64,000 bases of DNA. Source: Neurospora intermedia. Lineage: Eukaryota; Ascomycota; Sordariomycetes; Sordariales; Sordariaceae. Within the stretch, counting starts at the first letter, position 1. Every line of letters starts with the position of its first letter. The stretch spans positions 3,596,001 to 3,660,000 of the forward strand of contig BTPP01000002.1 in NCBI GenBank assembly GCA_037102815.1, given 5' to 3'. Under the pieces are notes generated by a model that searched no databases, was not told the DNA's origin, and saw nothing but the letters and a program-made list of their open reading frames with translations. Positions 10,847 to 18,893 of the stretch are shown here, in pieces. The position numbers and the translations under genes were made by a program.

Positions 10847-12327
10847 TTCACAGTTCAGGTTGTCTGAATGTTGAACCTACTGCTGAGTTCAGAGACGCTG
10901 CCATACGCCTCTGCCACATGGGATGAACGGCTGAAGGAAGTTTGTTGACATTGGAGGTGGTGGTGGTGACAAGGGCACTTACACCAAGGCAGCTTTGGAT
11001 CCTGTAAAGAAGCTGTCAAGTCGAAGGAGTCAATTCGAGGGAAGTTTAGTGTGAGAGTTGGAAATTTTGGTTTATTAATCGACCATCCTGATGAAAGAGA
11101 TGTATAATGCGGAATATTCTTCACCGTGGTGGAGGTAATGCCTGCCGTAGTGGGAAAATGTGCGAGGCGGCTGTCGCTCCCAGCGGTGACAGGGGTCACG
11201 GTAGTAGCAACAGTTGACTTCTAACCAAAAACCCTAACCCTGATCATCTTAAGCCTTCTACAAGGCACCATTCCTCCTAGGGCAACATTCCCCCTGGGGC
11301 ACCATTAGGTTAGGTCCCCCCCGTCCTCCAAAGCACCACCTGCATCTCTCCTCCAAGGCACCACAGTAACAACCTCCGCTCTACTCCTTCCCAAAGATTC
11401 ATCATCTAACTATATTAAAAGAAGAAACTCCTTTCTCTCTTAGAACTTTAGCCAAATGGCCAAGTGGTTCCTCGTACAACTTTTCTTTTGGCTTTTATCG
11501 TGACTGTGATTGTTTGATTCCCAACTGTGACATCTTCTTTTTGGACTTGTAGAAACTCTTCAAGTCTGTTTCTAGTAGTACCTCTATTAATCGAAGCAAC
11601 CACTATAACAAGAAAGGACCTTTGAAGAAGGACTACTCTAGAAGGTAGGGGGAAAGGAAGCTGGAACTTTTATTTTTGGTGGAACCAACTGTCGCTGCTG
11701 TCATTCTTGGGGCATATTTCGTAGTTGCTACTGTTATATAATAGCTGTGTTCTTGCTGAAACATCAGGTATTGTACCGCCATATCTTACGATACCGTATT
11801 TTACAGCGCGATGTGGAGAAGCATGGGCACTTCAATCGTCCAAGTCACCAAAGGTCGGGCTGGACACTCGAAAGTCTGGCGATATATCATAGTAGAGAGA
11901 CCCAAAGAAATGTAGAAACATAGTTCTTGAAGGATCATTAGTTCTTTTGATAGGGGAGGACTCTCCTGTCACCCATTATGTAGTGTTTTAAGAAGGGGCG
12001 AAGGAGTTCGTTGCCGCTGGCTGTGAGGCCCCACCCCGCATTCGGTCTGATAAGCATTGTGTACGGTGAGGCTAAATTTTCCTTTCCATATTTCAAACAG
12101 GTGGCTGGTCGACTTCCACTTTCCCAGTACATTTCTCGAATCTTGCATCCAACGAACTTTCGACTCGACAACGCACTCATCCCCACACTCATTGCCTAGA
12201 GGTACATCCAGACATGCTGAGTACGGTTGCGTGCATTTCTATCTTGTGCGCAGCCTTTTCTTGAACCAGCAAAATCAAACAACCTTCAACGTGACGACAA
12301 AGAGGACGACAAGCGGAGAAGGCCACA
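10847..12327. other. Gene-free stretch between the RBR gene and the BTB island
   Basis: No gene is recognised in 1.48 kb. It contains a short telomere-like run (aaccctaaccctg, near 11229-11241) and a degenerate repeat cluster based on GGCACCA at about 11262-11365. The part at 11400-11900 is moderately AT-rich without coding signal. The last 100 bp form the leader of the first BTB gene. Confidence 0.5.
11262..11365 (+). repeat. Degenerate GGCACCA-type repeat cluster
   Basis: Variants of aGGCACCA recur about five times within roughly 100 bp (ggcaccattcc, gggcaacattcc, gggcaccatta, aagcaccacc, aggcaccacag), separated by C-rich spacers of 15-30 bp. The origin is unknown. It may be an old minisatellite. 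Confidence 0.45.
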
Positions 12328-14232
12328 ATGTCCGGGCCGAGCACAACGTCAAATGCCTCCGCAGCTGTAGGTTTTGCAGCTGCTAGGGGACCGGGAACCG
12401 CTCAATCTGCTCCATCTCTCTTTGGCGCTTCTGGACCTTTTCCATCCACTGCGTCTACGGGCGGTAGTTTGTTCGGGCCCTCGCCCGTTTCATCAACAGT
12501 AGCACCGGCCGCGGCTTCAGCCACACGTGGCAGCTTATCTGGGACTGGAGCCTCTGCGTCAGTAACTCTACCTACAAATGGTGGTTTATCTGGGAGTAGG
12601 CCTGGCTCGACAACGGCGACCCCGATAGGCACTGGCAGCGGGTTATTTGGTTCCGCCCCTGTTCAAAGAGATTTGGGAGCTGCCACTACTACGACGAGCT
12701 CTTTTGCTTCAGGTACTGGGTTGTTTGGCTCTGCGCCAGCTACAGGAGCTCCAACTTCCACAGGCAGTGGCTTATTCGGATCAGGAGCTTTCCGAGCAGT
12801 GGCAACTCCGGCGACAGGGGGTGGCTTGTTTGGTTCTGCACCGGCTGCTGCAGGTCACACCTCAACAGGCAGTGGGTTGTTTGGGTCCATGGCCCATCCG
12901 GAGTCGATAGCTTCAACCACGGCCGGTGGTCTTTCAGGCACTATATCCACCGCAGGTGCTAGTCTGTTTAGCAACCCTGCTTCTGATGCACCCAATGCAA
13001 CGGGCACGAACAAAACGGAGGGCTCGACCTTGCCACATGGCAGCGTGATCAACATCGACCCCGAGGGAGATCTCTTGTTGGACGTAGGGGGAGACGAAGA
13101 CTCCGGATCATCTCAGCCACAGCGGTTACGTGTCTGTTCTTTTGCGCTCCGCCGCCACTCGCCAGTCTGGAAGCAGATGCTGTTTGGTCCCTGGAAGGAA
13201 TCAAAGCCAGCCAATGCCGAGTCTGAAGAGTGGATCGTAGAGCTTCCGGATGATCCCTTCAAACCAATGCAGATTGTCCTTGACATCATACATGGACGGT
13301 TCAACAAGATCCCTCGCTCTCTTGGTCTCGATGAGCTTTATAAACTCGTGATTCTCACCAACAAGTACGACATGACCGAAACTTTGAGACCATGGTGTGC
13401 AAATTGGGCACATATAGCCCGCGGGGACCTATCTTCGGCGGACACACTAAAATCCTTATTCATTGCGTGGGAATTGGGAGATGAAGACCTCTTCGCTCTG
13501 AGAATTGAGGAGATCTCCGTGAACACCAGCCTCAAGGCAGAGTCTCTATTCAATCAGATGGAGATCCGTTTCAACAAAACGTCCGTTCTGGCTGGAACTT
13601 CAGAATGGATCAATCTGGAGGCTCAGGACTACCTCGGCCCACAAGATGTTCACAGTACGTTCGACTTTCACATGACAGACCAATATAATGTACAATTAAT
13701 TAACGCTAGTCTCTCAACAGATGTCATCCGTTCAGTTCGATTGGAAGTGCTTCCAATGATTGTCGCGGCTGTTAAGGATGACATGGCGCTTCGACGATTT
13801 CCAAGTTGTGGAACGGTTTGTTCTGGTCCTCAAACTCCATATAGGTCTAACAGAACGACGAACGCAGGTGACATAGGCTCTGCAGCCCTTTGTGACGCAG
13901 CAATCTTAGGTGGTCTTTCGATTCACATAGATCACCGCGTCACATCAACCGCTATCCCATTCATTGCGGAAACCATTGTACAGGTGGCATCCGGTGTATT
14001 CCCGAAAATAAAGCTAATCGAGCATTTGCCGCATCATCAACAGTGCTCCTTGCGTACTAAGTACGAGGCCCTTGATAAAAAAATACACGACGATCTTCCC
14101 GGTATCGTTGCGAGGCACATCAAGCCGGGGCACAAAAGCTATATGGAGAACCAGAGGAATAAGACAGGCATCGAGTTGTCTTCACAGGCAGAAAGGAAGC
14201 AGACTCAAGCTAGTACCCGCCGGTATTGGTGA
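12328..14232 (+). CDS. GLFG-repeat protein with BTB/POZ-like domain (paralogue 1)
   Basis: Exons 12328-13654 and 13721-14232, 612 aa. Residues 1-235 are Ser/Thr/Gly/Ala-rich with five GLFG and two SLFG motifs plus decayed LSG/LFS variants, like FG nucleoporins of the Nup98 class. The second part is a fungal BTB/POZ-like domain: IDPEGDLLLDVGG, LRVCSFALRRHSPVWKQMLFGPWKES, WIVELPDDPFKPMQIVLDIIHG, then a helical region (LVILTNKYDMTETLRPW, LFIAWELGDEDLFALRI) and an end in RRYW. BTB domains mediate protein pairing, often as Cul3 adaptors. The intron (GTACGT donor, CAACAG acceptor) is 66 nt and stop-free, so a 634-aa unspliced form could also be read. Splicing is preferred because paralogues 2 and 3 have a phase-1 intron at the same place. 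Function is unknown; a nuclear-pore link is only suggested by the repeats. Confidence 0.8.
   Translation: MSGPSTTSNASAAVGFAAARGPGTAQSAPSLFGASGPFPSTASTGGSLFGPSPVSSTVAPAAASATRGSLSGTGASASVTLPTNGGLSGSRPGSTTATPIGTGSGLFGSAPVQRDLGAATTTTSSFASGTGLFGSAPATGAPTSTGSGLFGSGAFRAVATPATGGGLFGSAPAAAGHTSTGSGLFGSMAHPESIASTTAGGLSGTISTAGASLFSNPASDAPNATGTNKTEGSTLPHGSVINIDPEGDLLLDVGGDEDSGSSQPQRLRVCSFALRRHSPVWKQMLFGPWKESKPANAESEEWIVELPDDPFKPMQIVLDIIHGRFNKIPRSLGLDELYKLVILTNKYDMTETLRPWCANWAHIARGDLSSADTLKSLFIAWELGDEDLFALRIEEISVNTSLKAESLFNQMEIRFNKTSVLAGTSEWINLEAQDYLGPQDVHSTFDFHMTDQYNVQLINASLSTDVIRSVRLEVLPMIVAAVKDDMALRRFPSCGTVCSGPQTPYRSNRTTNAGDIGSAALCDAAILGGLSIHIDHRVTSTAIPFIAETIVQVASGVFPKIKLIEHLPHHQQCSLRTKYEALDKKIHDDLPGIVARHIKPGHKSYMENQRNKTGIELSSQAERKQTQASTRRYW
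12640..12900 (+). repeat. In-frame minisatellite encoding GLFG repeats
   Basis: Within paralogue 1, degenerate units of roughly 55-70 bp repeat. Each encodes a T/S-x-G-S/G-GLFGS-A-P pattern (for example SGLFGSAP, TGLFGSAP, GGLFGSAP). Unequal exchange between units would change repeat number between strains. Confidence 0.7.
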
Positions 14233-14422
14233 TAGCCAGATATCTAGGTAGCCTTCATACTCTCCTTTCTACTTTTACAGATGTGGACACTTAATATGAA
14301 CATTGCATTACTCGGGCCCGCAGTTCGTTGTCTTTCGACATACCCTAATCAGGCACTTTCTCACTGCCAAAGTTCACCTTCATTCAATAATCACCCGTGC
14401 ATGCTTGTTTGTATTCCGTTTA
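14233..14422. other. 3' flank of BTB paralogue 1
   Basis: AT-rich 3' flank between the stop codon and the outer MITE. Nothing else is recognised. Confidence 0.5.
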
Positions 14423-15019
14423 CAATATAAGACTGGTATGTTTGTTAGTTTGGTTCTTCGTCCATGGGTTAAACAGGGGAGATATACAGTCCAGTACTGG
14501 TTTGTTTGTTAGCTTAGTACACTAGGTACTGTACCATACTCTCTATACACTAGACAAAATCTATCCCTCGTAGTCCTAAACCTTATAAGAACAGATTACA
14601 ATGGTTAGTATGAATGACAAAAGGTATTAGTTCAATTTGATATGGCATTTTGAATATTACAAATGGCGTATCCAAGGTAAGATCACGCATTAATTAGCCA
14701 TGAAAACGCATAGGAAAGCTGATACGAGGTCTCGAACTAACAAACAAAACCAGTACTGAATTGTAGAGCTCTTATTGGCTTCTTTAGAGTTCTCGTTTGG
14801 AGCGACCAGCAATGACCGGCGTGTAATACGCTATAAAAGCCTCTGTTTATGCCTCCATCCGTCTCCTTGAAGGCCTTCAAGCTTGAAAAATAGAAAGGAG
14901 AGTCCCATTTCAGTGCCTATCTGGTTGAAAATCGAATACTTCCTCACTTTTGGGGGCTCTCAAGTGGAGATGGGCATTTTTTTTTGTACCAAACTAACAA
15001 ACATACCAGGGTTAGATTG
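14423..15019. mobile_element. Outer MITE (Tc1/mariner-type ends), interrupted by a second MITE
   Basis: Terminal inverted repeats of about 32 bp match at about 29 positions: the left end begins CAATATAAGACTGGTATG (14423) and the right end, reverse-complemented, begins CAATCTAACCCTGGTATG (15019). Both run on into TTTGTTAGTTTGGT. TA dinucleotides flank both ends (14421-14422 and 15020-15021), as expected for Tc1/mariner target duplications. Removing the nested element leaves about 318 bp with no coding capacity. It lies in the convergent 3' region between BTB paralogues 1 and 2. Confidence 0.7.
14487..14763 (+). mobile_element. Nested MITE copy A (277 bp, TA target duplication)
   Basis: It starts CAGTCCAGTACTGGTTTG and ends with the inverted match of CAATTCAGTACTGGTTTTG, flanked by TA at 14485-14486 and 14764-14765. 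It sits inside the outer MITE. A second copy in the opposite orientation is at 16653-16914, with identity by eye of about 75-80%. There is no open frame of note. Its length is below the roughly 400-bp threshold at which repeat-induced point mutation acts in Neurospora. Confidence 0.8.
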
Positions 15020-15144
15020 TAAGATCAAACGTCTGCACCCTGGATTTCTTGCCCCATTGCTTTCTGTCTCGTACCCTGATCTTTTCGAGAAAAGTTGAAA
15101 ACCTAAATGTTATTCTTCCGATTCCGGTAGAGTCTTGAAAGCAA

Positions 15145-16299
15145 CTACCAGTATCGTTGCCTACTAAGCGCAGGCTGACTTCCCCGCCCAGTTTTTGATC
15201 TTTTCAAAGCCATATATGCCCGATGGTCAGGTGTCAAGAACCCTTGGGCGATTGTGGTGACGCTGTCGTGTAGGGTGACGTTGTGCTTCTTGTACTTGTC
15301 TTTCAAGGAGCACTGTGTAGAATGATACTCAAGGGTCTGAATTTCATCCATCATAGGGAACAACTCAGACGCAAGGTGTACAACGCTCTCGGTAATACAG
15401 GAGCTTTCCCTCGGAAGTATGCTACCTCTTCGCTGTATCATACCGCGATGAATACTTCCGAGAACTGCAGCATCACATAGGCGTCTGGTGGTTGTGTTTG
15501 CAATACTGCTAGTGGTGCAACGGGGAGTAGAATTCACTAGAGCGTCCAGATCTTCATAGAGGGGTGCAATCATCTTTTCAATGACCGCGTTCCGAATTTT
15601 ACGGATCAGATCTATGGACAGGTTAGCGACGACTTCAATGAGGAAGGGGGGGTATAACTCTGTAAATGAGCACGGACCTAAAACATCCGTCGGACCAAGA
15701 TAATCCTCATCTTGGAGGATGATTCCATCAAGATTCCGGGCCATGTTAGAGGAATCCCTGAAAGCCAGAAAATCTCCTTCAACCGAAGTATTAACCGCAA
15801 CTTGTACTAGTCTGGAGATAAAAAGACCTTCGTATCCCAGCGTCCATGCGATATGTAAGTCTTTGAGTATACCAGGTCCTATAAGGTTTTCTAGGGCTCG
15901 CGTTTCCCATGTTGTACGCCAAGGCTTCATGATATGAGTTATGTCGTATTTGTCGACGAGGATGAGAAACTTGAAGAAAGTATCAACATCAAGAGACGAC
16001 GGCACTCGATCGACTAAGCCATGTATGATGTTAAGCACAATCCGAAATTCGTAGGCGGGATCCTCGGGAAGCTCAACCACCCATTCGCTGTTGTCTGCCG
16101 GCTTTGATTCCTTCCAGGGTCCGAACAGCATCGCCCTCCAGACTGGCGAGTGAAGACGGAGCGCCGCTGAACACACGCGGAATCTAAAACACCCATCGAG
16201 TCTAGGGTCTGGTTGCGTATGAAGCAGTAGATCTCCATCCGGATCGATCTCGATAATCTCATCATATGACGGCATGCTTGCATCATTTGCAGTATCCAT
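15145..16299 (-). CDS. BTB/POZ-like domain protein (paralogue 2)
   Basis: Exons 16299-15678 and 15611-15145 on the minus strand, 362 aa. Visible: MDTANDASMPSYDEIIEIDPDGDLLLH, then RFRVCSAALRLHSPVWRAMLFGPWKESKP, WVVELPEDPAYEFRIVLNIIHG, FLILVDKYDITHIMKPW, HIAWTLGYEGLFISRL, a C-terminal helical region and the end SRQRYW. This is the same domain as in the two flanking genes, without the GLFG tract. The intron (GTCCGT donor, GCTAAC branch, CCATAG acceptor) is 66 nt, stop-free and at the same phase-1 position as in the paralogues. Its removal gives a length close to paralogue 3 (360 aa). The gene is inverted relative to its paralogues and bracketed by oppositely oriented MITE copies. The role is unknown; BTB domains usually mediate dimerisation or Cul3 adaptor functions. 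Confidence 0.75.
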   Translation of the reverse strand: MDTANDASMPSYDEIIEIDPDGDLLLHTQPDPRLDGCFRFRVCSAALRLHSPVWRAMLFGPWKESKPADNSEWVVELPEDPAYEFRIVLNIIHGLVDRVPSSLDVDTFFKFLILVDKYDITHIMKPWRTTWETRALENLIGPGILKDLHIAWTLGYEGLFISRLVQVAVNTSVEGDFLAFRDSSNMARNLDGIILQDEDYLGPTDVLGPCSFTELYPPFLIEVVANLSIDLIRKIRNAVIEKMIAPLYEDLDALVNSTPRCTTSSIANTTTRRLCDAAVLGSIHRGMIQRRGSILPRESSCITESVVHLASELFPMMDEIQTLEYHSTQCSLKDKYKKHNVTLHDSVTTIAQGFLTPDHRAYMALKRSKTGRGSQPALSRQRYW

Positions 16300-16652
16300 G
16301 TTTGCGAGCGTCGGTGATTGGGCGTCCGAGGTCGTCGTGGCAGAAGTGCGAGGCTCGTGTTGGAACAATAGGAGTGAGGATGCTTGAATTGGTTGAAAAG
16401 AAGAAATGAAGAGAAAAGTTGAACTGGAGGAAAGTATCCTTATATACACGTGTTTGGGATCGAAATATGCAATGCAGAAATATTTCTGCACGACGGAAAT
16501 ATTCCTGCATACCTTGGATATTCAACAGGAAGGATCGGTTATTGCACGTGTTTGGGGTCGTAATTCGAGTCGCACTACGCAAAGAAGAGAGGTAGGTGTG
16601 TTGGTGTGATCAGGAAGGTATGTTGTTTTTAGAGAACGTTATTGCCTAGCTA
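16300..16652 (-). promoter_or_regulatory. Promoter of BTB paralogue 2: TATA box, two CACGTG boxes, 18-bp palindrome
   Basis: Reading away from the minus-strand ATG: a TATATAAGG box (16438-16446), CACGTG (16447-16452), the perfect palindrome TGCAGAAATATTTCTGCA (16473-16490), a similar half-site ggaaatattcctgcat (16495-16510), and a second CACGTG (16545-16550) in a repeated context (cacgtgtttggg[a/g]tcg). CACGTG is bound by bHLH and some bZIP factors. The palindrome suggests a dimeric regulator. The regulator itself is not known. Confidence 0.5.
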
Positions 16653-16914
16653 CATTCCAGTACTGGTTTGTTTGTTAGTTCGAGACCTCGTGTCAACTTT
16701 CCTATGCGTTTTCATGGCTAACTAATGTATAATCTTACCTTGGTCACGCCATCTCCAGCATTCAAAATGCCAAATCAAAATCCAACTAATACCTTTTAAT
16801 TTATCCATACAACCTTTCGGCCTATTCGAAATACATTTTGTCTAGTACACTATGTTTATTGTACAGCAGGAGTGCCTAGTGTACCAAGCTAACACTCAAA
16901 CCAGCATTGGACTG
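16653..16914 (-). mobile_element. MITE copy B (262 bp), inverted relative to copy A
   Basis: It begins CATTCCAGTACTGGTTTG and ends with the inverted match of CAGTCCAATGCTGGTTTG, flanked by TA (16651-16652 and 16915-16916). Its body aligns along its whole length with the reverse complement of copy A (14487-14763), including the shared blocks ttcgagacctcgt and tatgcgttttcatggctaa. It is non-coding. Terminal CAGT next to TA points to a Tc1/mariner-type transposase acting in trans. Confidence 0.8.
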
Positions 16915-16916
16915 TA

Positions 16917-17296
16917 CCTCTAGGGAGCGTCAGGTAAACTTCAATGTAGGCAGGTAGTACTGAGATAGTGAGATTTGAACACCGCAGTGGGCCTCTTGCA
17001 TCATGGCTGCATTCACGTGTACAGGGCACTGCCCTTCACATCTCCCTATTTCAGCATTTCATTGGAGATGCGCGTCATTTCCCATATTTCTCCTTTTTTA
17101 ATCTTCTTTTCGTTTTCTCTAGTCTTTTCTACCTGAGGGTACTCCAATACCATTCATTCTTTTTTTTTTTCACCACGCGAGACTCGCCGTTTTCCAACAC
17201 CTCGACCACACCCAGTGCTTCACCCCAGCATCGGCTGGCAATGACCAAGCCACTCATCCTCTCATATTCCACCATACACTGGTTAGGCGAAAGAAA
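16917..17296. other. Promoter and leader of BTB paralogue 3
   Basis: Gene-free, pyrimidine-rich leader (CT- and T-rich at about 17080-17215) typical of Neurospora 5' regions. No further element is recognised. Confidence 0.5.
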
Positions 17297-18440
17297 ATGG
17301 CTGCAGAATTGAGAACTTCCAATGCCAACACTGAGGCTGCACCATCGGAATTAACGACTGTCGACATTGACCCTGAAGGTGATCTCCTTATAGATGCCGA
17401 TTTTTGCAGATTTCGCGTCTGCTCCAATGCCCTTCGTCGACAGTCGCCAGTCTGGAAACAGATGTTGTTTGGTCCATGGAAAGAAGCCAAACCCACGGAC
17501 AGATTCGCATGGATTGTCGAGTTTCCCGATGACCCTGCCGACCCATTACAGATCTTACTTTCCATCATACACGGAAAATTCGACCCCGTCCCGCCTCATC
17601 CAACTGTCTCCAGGATCCACAGTATCTTGATCTTGGCTCACAAATACGATATTACCGGTATTGCGAGGCCGTGGTGTCTCCAGTGGCTACAAGTTGCTGG
17701 CGAACTCAACCCTCCAGCGGTAAAGGTGGTTGAGTCCTTGTACATCGCATGGGAATTAGGCGACGAATACCTCTTCGCTTTGAGACTTGAACAGATCTCC
17801 TTACAGGCTCGAATCGACTCAGAGGGCCGCTTAGTATATGGTGAGAATATCGTCCTCGAAGATGAGATTCATCTCGGTCCGCATGATGCACTGGGTAAGT
17901 TGGTGTGGGCTGCTATTATATAATGAACAATACATCCCAACTAACTTTTGGGCAGAGACTATTTCCGAGATACGTATGGCTTTACTTAAAAAGTTGATTT
18001 CGTCAGTTCACAAAACACTGGAAGCTCGAATGAAGGAAACCCCGTTCTGTGCTTTTGGCCGAAGTTATGACGAGAGATCAAAAAGAGTCTGTGATGCCGT
18101 GGTTATAGGCGGTGTCTTTCGCGGGATGACACAAACTATAGGTGGAATACCTCCCAGAGCTGCCCCTGACACCAAGGAGAGTGTTGCAGAGCTGGCCTCT
18201 TCCATATTTTCCACCATGACACAAGTCTCAACAACACATCCAGGATTACTGGATTGCTCTCCTATACTCAAGTTTCAAATCCTCAACGAGAGTATCCACA
18301 AGGATATCCCTACTGTTGTGACTGGCTTAATGAAGCCAGCTCACATAGAATACATGTCAATACAGAGACAAAAGACGGGAGTGGTGTTAGGATTACGGCA
18401 AACCAGAAGAAGCATTCGATATTGGAAGGGAATATACTAA
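17297..18440 (+). CDS. BTB/POZ-like domain protein (paralogue 3)
   Basis: Exons 17297-17894 and 17956-18440, 360 aa. The start is MAAELRTSNANTEAAPSEL, followed by VDIDPEGDLLIDADFCRFRVC, ALRRQSPVWKQMLFGPWKEAKP, WIVEFPDDPADPLQILLSIIHG, ILILAHKYDITGIARPW, LYIAWELGDEYLFALRL, and a C-terminal region ending RSIRYWKGIY. The intron (GTAAGT donor, CAACTAAC branch, GGGCAG acceptor, 61 nt) contains stops and must be removed to join the halves. This fixes the intron position for the family. The sequence is closest by eye to paralogue 1 in the BTB core. No GLFG tract is present. Function is unknown. Confidence 0.85.
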
Positions 18441-18893
18441 TGTTCAGATATTTATGCCGTGGGGCAATGAAAAACACAAGTATGCAAATTCAAACACTAG
18501 CACCGAAAATACAAATAAAGCAACATTGGCTGAAGACTTACTGAACGTCGCGCACTCCATCCCCGAGACCAAAAGCTGTTTTTCCAGCAATCTGCAAACC
18601 CGCACCTAAAATCAACTAGTCCAGGAGAAGGTAGCACCATGAAGCGATGCATGATACCGCGGCCCCAGTATATTCATTCAGACCTTCTTATTACCTGGTG
18701 GATTCTTGTACCTCCAGTTTCTTATTATTTTTCTAGGAAGAACACCCGCGGTGCGACCCACATCCAGAAGCACAGCCAGATTTCTTTAAAAAGTGGAAGA
18801 ACGCGAATAAAAATCATAGACTGTCATCATCCAAGGAGAGTGCTATTCTCCTCCCACACTTGGCATTGCTGACATAACATAACCAACAGGAAG
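18441..18893. other. Convergent 3' region, BTB paralogue 3 and permease
   Basis: Tail-to-tail intergenic sequence of 453 bp with AT-rich 3' ends from both sides. No gene or repeat is recognised. Confidence 0.5.
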
